Shown in pieces: positions 15,169-19,217 of a DNA stretch of 19,217 nucleotides; position 1 is the stretch's first letter; every line of letters begins with the position of its first letter. The notes under the pieces are model-generated. The model was not told the origin of the DNA and did no database searches. It worked only from the letters and a program-made list of their open reading frames with translations. A program made the position numbers and the translations under genes. Where the stretch lies: the NCBI GenBank assembly GCA_964346175.1, contig CAYFTG010000024.1, positions 1 through 19,217 on the forward strand, in the 5' to 3' direction. This stretch comes from DTU032 sp964346175 (lineage in GTDB: Bacteria > Bacillota > Clostridia > Saccharofermentanales > DTU023).

Positions 15169-16491
15169 ATGATTATTGGTAATGGAAAACTTATCACCAA
15201 TGATAAGGAAAATCCATTTTTTGAAAATGGTGCAGTTCGCGTCGTTGACCAGCTAGTTGATGCTGTTGGCGATTTTGAAGAATTGAAGAAAAAATACCCC
15301 GAAGATGAAGTAGTCGATGTTGAAGGTAGAGTAATCATGCCCGGCATGATTAACGCTCACACTCACATTTACAGCTCCTATGCCAGAGGCATGTCAGTAT
15401 CCAAGCCGACCAGAAATTTCTTAGAAATTCTAGAAAATCAGTGGTGGTCACTTGACCGTAAATTGACATTGGAAGACTGCAAGCTAAACGCTCTCACCCT
15501 CTTCATTGAAAGCGTCCGCTTGGGCGTAACCACGGTTTTTGACCATCATGCCAGCCCTAACGCCGCTTTAGGTTCATTGTTTGCCATCGCTGAAGCAGCC
15601 GAAGAAATTGGCGTTCGCGGTACCTATTCTCTGGAATTGACAGACCGTGAAGGCGTTGAATTCGCTGAGCAGGAAATCAAAGAAAACGTTGATTTCATCA
15701 AAGCTTACAATACTGATGAGCAAGACATGGTCAAAGGTCTCTTCGGCATGCATGCCTCTTTCACCATCTCTGACGATACTTTATACAAAGTTAAAGAAGC
15801 AATGGAAGGCATCGATGCCGGTTACCACATTCACGTGGGTGAAGGTATTGAAGACCAGCTTGACTCCTTGCAGAAATATGGTCGTCGCGTAACAGAGCGT
15901 CTCTTCAACTGGGACCTCTTAGGACCGAAGACACTTGCTATCCATGCAGTGCACACTAACCATCTAGAACTTGATATCCTCAAGGATACAAATACAAGTG
16001 TCGTGCACAACCCGATGTCCAATATGGGCAATGCTATTGGCACCACTCCTGTGGTTAAAATGCTTGAAAAGGGCATGCGCGTCGGCCTCGGCACAGACGC
16101 CTACACCCATGATATGGTTGAGTCAGCCAAAGTTGCCAAAATCCTGCAAAGTCACCACCTTAGTGATCCCACGGTAGGTTTCGGACAGGCGCTTGAGCTC
16201 TTGTTCCAAGGTAACCCGGAAATCTCTAAGAACTATTTCCGACATGACATCGGTGTTCTGAAGCCAAACGCTTATGCCGATATCATTACCATGGATTACA
16301 AAACTCATACACCTATGAATGGCAACAACTGGGGCGGACACTTCCTCTTCGGTATGTACGGTCGTATGACAAACGATGTTATGATTAATGGTAAGATGGT
16401 TATGCGCGATCGTGAAATCTTGACAATTGATGAAGATGCAATTTACGCGCGTCACACTGAAAGAGCTCGCGAGATCTGGAAAGACATGTAG
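15169..16491 (+). CDS. ssnA: SsnA-type amidohydrolase (putative aminohydrolase)
   Basis: This 440-aa metal-dependent amidohydrolase belongs to the cytosine deaminase / chlorohydrolase branch. Probable metal ligands are His64 and His66 (NAHTHIYSS), His222 (HIHVGEG), His259 (AIHAVHTN) and Asp310 (GTDAYTHDM), in the expected order. The small N- and C-terminal beta-sandwich halves flanking the barrel are present (GNGKLITNDKENP; ITMDYKTHTP). SsnA enzymes occur with ygfK in purine/selenium clusters and probably deaminate or open a purine-derived ring; the substrate is not established. AGGAGG (15157-15162) lies 6 nt before the ATG. The gene ends 5 nt before the regulator gene, so the two are cotranscribed; unlike the upstream genes it is not followed by a hairpin. 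Confidence 0.92.
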   Translation: MIIGNGKLITNDKENPFFENGAVRVVDQLVDAVGDFEELKKKYPEDEVVDVEGRVIMPGMINAHTHIYSSYARGMSVSKPTRNFLEILENQWWSLDRKLTLEDCKLNALTLFIESVRLGVTTVFDHHASPNAALGSLFAIAEAAEEIGVRGTYSLELTDREGVEFAEQEIKENVDFIKAYNTDEQDMVKGLFGMHASFTISDDTLYKVKEAMEGIDAGYHIHVGEGIEDQLDSLQKYGRRVTERLFNWDLLGPKTLAIHAVHTNHLELDILKDTNTSVVHNPMSNMGNAIGTTPVVKMLEKGMRVGLGTDAYTHDMVESAKVAKILQSHHLSDPTVGFGQALELLFQGNPEISKNYFRHDIGVLKPNAYADIITMDYKTHTPMNGNNWGGHFLFGMYGRMTNDVMINGKMVMRDREILTIDEDAIYARHTERAREIWKDM

Positions 16492-16496
16492 GAGAA

Positions 16497-16913
16497 ATGA
16501 CCCGGCTTGAGGAAAATATGGAAGGTTTTGAAGAAAACAGTAATAATAGTGATAGCAAACTTTCTGCTGTGGCCAAGGTAATGTTGGTCACAGATAAAGC
16601 GGTTTTCGGACCTGGGCCGGTCAGGCTTTTACATCATATTTCAAAAACGGGTTCAGTCAGTGAAGCCTGCGCAGCCATGAATTTGTCCTACAGTAAAGGC
16701 TGGCAATTGCTGAATAAGATGGAAGAGGGGCTTGGTTTTAAAGTGATCAAGCGCTTCCATGGCGGAGCCGGCGGCGGCAAAAGTGAACTGACTGCAAATG
16801 GCAAATTGTTGATGGAGAAGTACGAGGAGCTTGAGAAGAGGACTCAGAATTGTCTTAACGACTCTTTCGAAGAAATCTTCAGCGATCTCGACCAATGGGT
16901 TGACGAAGAGTAA
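16497..16913 (+). CDS. ModE-type winged-helix transcriptional regulator, DNA-binding domain only
   Basis: This 138-aa protein matches the N-terminal DNA-binding domain of ModE: a helix-turn-helix region TGSVSEACAAMNLSYSKGWQ followed by the wing motif HGGAGGGKSELTANGK. It then has a helical tail (LMEKYEELEKRTQ) that may dimerise. The C-terminal molybdate-binding (TOBE/MopI) domains of full ModE are missing, so molybdate sensing in the classical way is unlikely. Stand-alone proteins of this type often accompany molybdenum-hydroxylase or purine clusters. Start ATG at 16497 lies 5 nt after ssnA with GGAG only 2 nt upstream; the ATG at 16518, with GAGGA and better spacing, would shorten it by 7 residues. 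It is the last gene of the operon, followed by a terminator, and is the best candidate regulator of the cluster. Confidence 0.8.
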   Translation: MTRLEENMEGFEENSNNSDSKLSAVAKVMLVTDKAVFGPGPVRLLHHISKTGSVSEACAAMNLSYSKGWQLLNKMEEGLGFKVIKRFHGGAGGGKSELTANGKLLMEKYEELEKRTQNCLNDSFEEIFSDLDQWVDEE

Positions 16914-16943
16914 ATCTGAACTTCTCCCTTTGAATACTAATTG

Positions 16944-16980
16944 AGAGGCTATGCCGGATGCTGGTGTAGCCTCTTTTTTA
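16944..16980 (+). terminator. Intrinsic terminator of the yge-type operon
   Basis: agaggcta (16944-16951) pairs with tagcctct (16967-16974) around a 15-nt loop and runs straight into a T-tract (16974-16979). It is the only hairpin in the operon with a proper U-tract and lies about 30 nt after the regulator stop. Confidence 0.8.
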
Positions 16981-17044
16981 GCGCAAAAACGCTAAGAGCA
17001 GCTATATTCTTGACGTTAATTTGTGATAGGTCTTCAATATGTTC

Positions 17045-17073
17045 TTGACAAACTATTTTAAGGGGCATAAGAT
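17045..17073 (+). promoter_or_regulatory. Strong sigma-A type promoter in the gap before mnmA
   Basis: TTGACA (17045-17050) and TAAGAT (17068-17073) are separated by exactly 17 bp: the -35 is perfect and the -10 matches four of six positions. Transcription would start near 17080. No convincing open reading frame follows for about 380 nt. Confidence 0.65.
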
Positions 17074-17079
17074 TGAATT

Positions 17080-17405
17080 AACCTCTTGGAGGATTACATA
17101 TAAGAAACCAACGCACAATAGGATTGTAATCGACAAGTAGGAGTCCACGCAACACAAAGACCGTGGCAGGAGATAAGGCTCTGTAACTAAAGGGGGTTTC
17201 CCTGAGATTGTAAATCCGGAGCAGCTTGTTAGAAATGCGCGGCAATGTCGAACCGTTATCATCGAGGAAAGATCGGTTTTCTCTCAGCGGTTTAGTTGAA
17301 AATAAGCGTGAGACTAGGAAAGGAGGACGTACTTTGGAAGTACACCTCGCAGAAACAGGCAGGTAGCCCACCACGGATTGTTGGACACCTGCCTGTTTCA
17401 TTTTG
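17080..17405 (+). ncRNA. Candidate structured RNA or long leader upstream of mnmA (unassigned)
   Basis: A strong promoter ends at 17073 and a strong terminator-like hairpin lies at 17352-17399, framing about 325 nt with no plausible coding frame. Local hairpins are visible: aaccg/cggtt (17251-17255 with 17274-17278) closing an inner atc/gat pair and the loop gaggaaa; gtactt-tgg-aagtac (about 17329-17343); and ccacg/cgtgg (17144-17148 with 17162-17166). I looked for core motifs of RNase P RNA, tmRNA, SRP RNA, T-box leaders and the cobalamin, SAM and lysine riboswitches, and found none convincing. It could be a free small RNA ending at the hairpin, or an attenuator leader for mnmA. Boundaries are estimates. 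Confidence 0.4.
17352..17405 (+). terminator. Strong terminator-like hairpin before mnmA
   Basis: gaaacaggcaggt (17352-17364) pairs perfectly over 13 bp with acctgcctgtttc (17387-17399) around a 22-nt loop, followed by attttgtaaattttt. It should end the transcript from the promoter at 17045-17073, or act as an attenuator for mnmA, which starts 66 nt further on. Confidence 0.7.
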
Positions 17406-17464
17406 TAAATTTTTCAGTAATTTTCATTACCACAAAAATAGAGACTTTATGCTAAAGTTTGATC

Positions 17465-18583
17465 ATGAAAAATTCAATTAATAAAAGAGTCATGCTGGGC
17501 TTGTCCGGCGGAGTTGATAGTGCGGTTTCCGCTTCACTGCTTCTCGAACAGGGCTTTGAGGTAATAGGTCTTACCTTGATTTTTTCTTGCCGTTCTGAAG
17601 AGGTTTGTGAGCGCATGATCAACGATGCGAAAGCGATCGCCTCGCATTTGAAAATTGAGCATATCGTGCACGATGCTCGTGCCGAGTTTGAGGATAAAGT
17701 AATCTCGCCTTTTGTTGATGCTTGGCGCCACGGTGATACCCCCAATCCTTGCGTCCTGTGTAATCCTGTGATGAAGTTTCCGAGCATAGTCTCTTTGGCC
17801 GACAAGTACGACTGTGATTTTATTGCGACCGGTCACTACGCGTTGACAGCTGATGCGGAGGGAAGATTAGTTCCGCTTAATGAGCGTGAACGTGGTCAAG
17901 AGGTCACGTTGTTGCGTGCTAGTGACAAGAAGAAGGACCAAAGCTACTTCCTTTACGCTCTGCCGCAGGAAATTCTCACCCGCGTCCTCTTTCCCCTGGG
18001 AGAGATGACTAAGAAGGAAGTGCGCTCCCTAGCTGCTGAGCGGGGTATTCCGCTGGCACAAAAGGCGGACAGCCAAGAGATCTGCTTTTTGCCTGATGAT
18101 GAGCGAATCGAGTTTTTGCGCGAGCAAGGGGCATTGGGCGATCCCGGACCATATTTGGACACCTCCGGCAACGTAATAGGCGAACACGCCGGCATTGGGT
18201 GCTACACAATTGGCCAGCGTAAAAAGCTGGGTCAATCCTTTGGCAAACGCATGACGGTTCTCAAGATAATTGCCGAAGAAAACGCGATTGTTCTGGGCGA
18301 TGAAAGCGAATGTCGCAGCACGTCGCTTCTCCTGGCTAAATATGTCAGCACTGCCGTACTTGACCGTCTCTTTTCAAGCGAGGATCAATTATCAGTTTTG
18401 GTTCAGCTGCGCTCGCAAGGTCAAGCGATTCCGGGAACAATAGAGTTAAGCAATGGCGGGGATCAAGTCGTGGTCCACTTTCCTGATGAAGTGCGCTTAA
18501 CTGCTCCTGGACAATCTGCTGTTTTTTATCGAGATGACATGGTTTTGGGTGGGGGCGTTGTGCTTGAATCTTCACTCGCTTAG
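17465..18583 (+). CDS. mnmA: tRNA-specific 2-thiouridylase MnmA
   Basis: MnmA places sulfur on the wobble uridine-34 of tRNA-Lys, -Glu and -Gln, using ATP and persulfide sulfur. The 372-aa length is typical. The PP-loop is SGGVDS (14-19). The first catalytic cysteine is Cys99 in TPNPCVLCN, with an extra Cys96 two residues before it, and the second is Cys207 in SQEICFLPDD. Other family segments are ATGHYA, KDQSYFLY, IGQRKKLG and a C-terminal beta-barrel ending in GQSAVFYRDD..LGGGVV. I chose the ATG at 17465; a TTG at 17459 would add two residues. Neither has a good ribosome site, and no clear promoter lies between the upstream hairpin and the gene, so read-through from upstream may matter. Confidence 0.93.
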   Translation: MKNSINKRVMLGLSGGVDSAVSASLLLEQGFEVIGLTLIFSCRSEEVCERMINDAKAIASHLKIEHIVHDARAEFEDKVISPFVDAWRHGDTPNPCVLCNPVMKFPSIVSLADKYDCDFIATGHYALTADAEGRLVPLNERERGQEVTLLRASDKKKDQSYFLYALPQEILTRVLFPLGEMTKKEVRSLAAERGIPLAQKADSQEICFLPDDERIEFLREQGALGDPGPYLDTSGNVIGEHAGIGCYTIGQRKKLGQSFGKRMTVLKIIAEENAIVLGDESECRSTSLLLAKYVSTAVLDRLFSSEDQLSVLVQLRSQGQAIPGTIELSNGGDQVVVHFPDEVRLTAPGQSAVFYRDDMVLGGGVVLESSLA

Positions 18584-18640
18584 CAGACTCGACAAGAGCG
18601 TAAAAGTTTGAGTGCAAAGCTCGGACATAGTGCACAAAAT

Positions 18641-18669
18641 TTGACAAAATTGACTTAATATAGTAACAT
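18641..18669 (+). promoter_or_regulatory. Promoter of veg
   Basis: TTGACA (18641-18646) and TAACAT (18664-18669) are separated by exactly 17 bp, giving a start near 18676 and a leader of about 40 nt before the TTG at 18718. The promoter of B. subtilis veg is likewise known to be very strong. Confidence 0.65.
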
Positions 18670-18717
18670 AATTGGGCATGTGTGTGCAAATATTTTTTTG
18701 ATATCGAGGTGATTATA

Positions 18718-18990
18718 TTGATCGCGAAAACCGATGTTCTAAATTGTCGCGACACACTCTCAAACCATATAGGTGATCGTATTTACCTTCGTTCCAATGG
18801 GGGACGCAGACGTACAGTTGTTCATGAGGGTTACCTTGAGAGCTGTTCGCCGAACGTTTTTACAGTGCGTTGTCCTGTCAGCACGAACTATGATGAACAC
18901 GTTTGTTTCAGCTATGTGGATGTGCTCACAGGTGTCGTTGAGATAGCATATAATGCCGACGAACTTGACGAGATTTTGTCAGAAGACTGA
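18718..18990 (+). CDS. veg: Veg family protein (DUF1021), biofilm-related
   Basis: This 90-aa small protein has the Veg core: RIYLRSNGGRRRTVVHEGYLESCSPNVFTVRC, then FSYVDVLTGVVEIAY, as in B. subtilis Veg (ANGGRRK..., YSYADILTETVEL). Veg stimulates biofilm matrix production in B. subtilis; its biochemical action is not settled. I place the start at TTG 18718 because AGGTG lies 6 nt upstream (18707-18711) and the protein then begins MIAKTDV, like the MAKT of other Veg proteins. A GTG at 18682 would start only a few bases after the predicted transcription start and without a ribosome site. The veg-ispE order is conserved in Firmicutes. The acidic tail ends ELDEILSED. Confidence 0.87.
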   Translation: MIAKTDVLNCRDTLSNHIGDRIYLRSNGGRRRTVVHEGYLESCSPNVFTVRCPVSTNYDEHVCFSYVDVLTGVVEIAYNADELDEILSED

Positions 18991-19002
18991 TAGTCAGGCT
19001 TT

Positions 19003-19217
19003 ATGACTAGGCTGATTTTTTCTGATACGGAAGCTGCTCCGGCAAAAATTAATTTGTCTTTGGAAGTACTTGAACGCCGTTCGGATAATTATCACAATTT
19101 ACAATCGTTAATGGTGACAATTGATCTTCAAGATCAGTTGTCACTTTTTTTATCCTCTGATCACGGGAGGAAGTGGCGTGTATCGTCTGATGATGCGTCT
19201 GTTCCTGAGAATGAGAA
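19003..19217 (+). CDS. ispE: 4-diphosphocytidyl-2-C-methyl-D-erythritol kinase IspE (partial, 5' end)
   Basis: The first 71 codons are present and the frame is open at the right edge. The GHMP-kinase N-terminal signature is clear: APAKINLSLEVLERRSDNYH followed by LQSLMVTIDLQDQLSL, which matches IspE. The enzyme phosphorylates the 2-hydroxyl of CDP-methylerythritol in the non-mevalonate isoprenoid pathway. The ATG at 19003 lies 12 nt after veg, so the two are probably cotranscribed; the ribosome site is weak. The ATP-binding motif lies beyond the window. Confidence 0.88.
   Translation, partial: MTRLIFSDTEAAPAKINLSLEVLERRSDNYHNLQSLMVTIDLQDQLSLFLSSDHGRKWRVSSDDASVPENE

Noticed and set aside
17263..17275. 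gaggaaag element resembling the conserved GAGGAAAGUCC of RNase P RNA
   Set aside because: Only this short match is present; the partner strand and the other conserved regions of RNase P RNA are not visible nearby, so a chance match is more likely.
17078..17401. Open frame of 107 codons on the minus strand in the gap before mnmA
   Set aside because: No ribosome binding site, no family resemblance, and the region reads better as a plus-strand RNA with a promoter and terminator.

Overview
The window looks like a chromosomal piece of a low-to-moderate GC Firmicute, probably an anaerobic member of the Clostridia. The reasons are the Veg-family gene followed by ispE (a classic Firmicutes neighbourhood), sigma-A type promoters (TTGACA-17 bp-TAxxxT), AGGAGG ribosome binding sites, and a ygeW/ygeY/ygfK/ssnA cluster of the kind found in purine-fermenting and selenium/molybdenum-linked anaerobes. 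The species cannot be named from the sequence.

Region 1 (1-649): the 5' part of an unrecognised membrane protein runs leftward off the edge, with its own promoter. A gene-free spacer follows, ending in a tandem 14-bp repeat just before the next operon.

Region 2 (650-7366): a tightly packed rightward operon. It encodes an S9 (prolyl-oligopeptidase/acylaminoacyl-peptidase type) serine peptidase, a MacA-like membrane fusion protein with a Thr-rich insert, a MacB/LolD-type ABC ATPase and a MacB/FtsX-type permease. The first four genes overlap by 4 to 11 bp. A VTT-domain (TVP38/TMEM64/DedA-like) membrane protein follows about 100 bp later. The three ABC-system genes form one exporter. The peptidase is translationally linked to it and may act on the same class of peptides.

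Region 3 (about 7430-16980): the most distinctive part, a catabolic operon. The order is a 493-aa fold-type II PLP enzyme (in the place where YgeX diaminopropionate ammonia-lyase would be expected), YgeW knotted carbamoyltransferase, YgeY M20 metallohydrolase, YgfK FAD/Fe-S oxidoreductase, SsnA amidohydrolase and a ModE-type winged-helix regulator. Relatives of these genes are associated with anaerobic purine/urate breakdown. Here the cluster is compact: no xanthine dehydrogenase, dihydropyrimidinase, carbamate kinase or transporter lies in the window. Each of the first four genes is followed, 10-20 nt after its stop, by a perfect hairpin without a U-tract. A true U-tract terminator comes only after the regulator. 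The first two genes share an upstream motif, GTTnnGTTCCGnAA.

Region 4 (16981-17458): about 0.5 kb with no convincing gene. It carries a near-consensus promoter and, about 280 nt downstream of it, a very strong terminator-like hairpin. This looks like an independently transcribed structured RNA, or a long leader in front of mnmA, that I cannot assign to a family.

Region 5 (17465-19217): housekeeping genes mnmA (tRNA 2-thiouridylase), veg (with its own strong promoter and a TTG start) and the first 71 codons of ispE.
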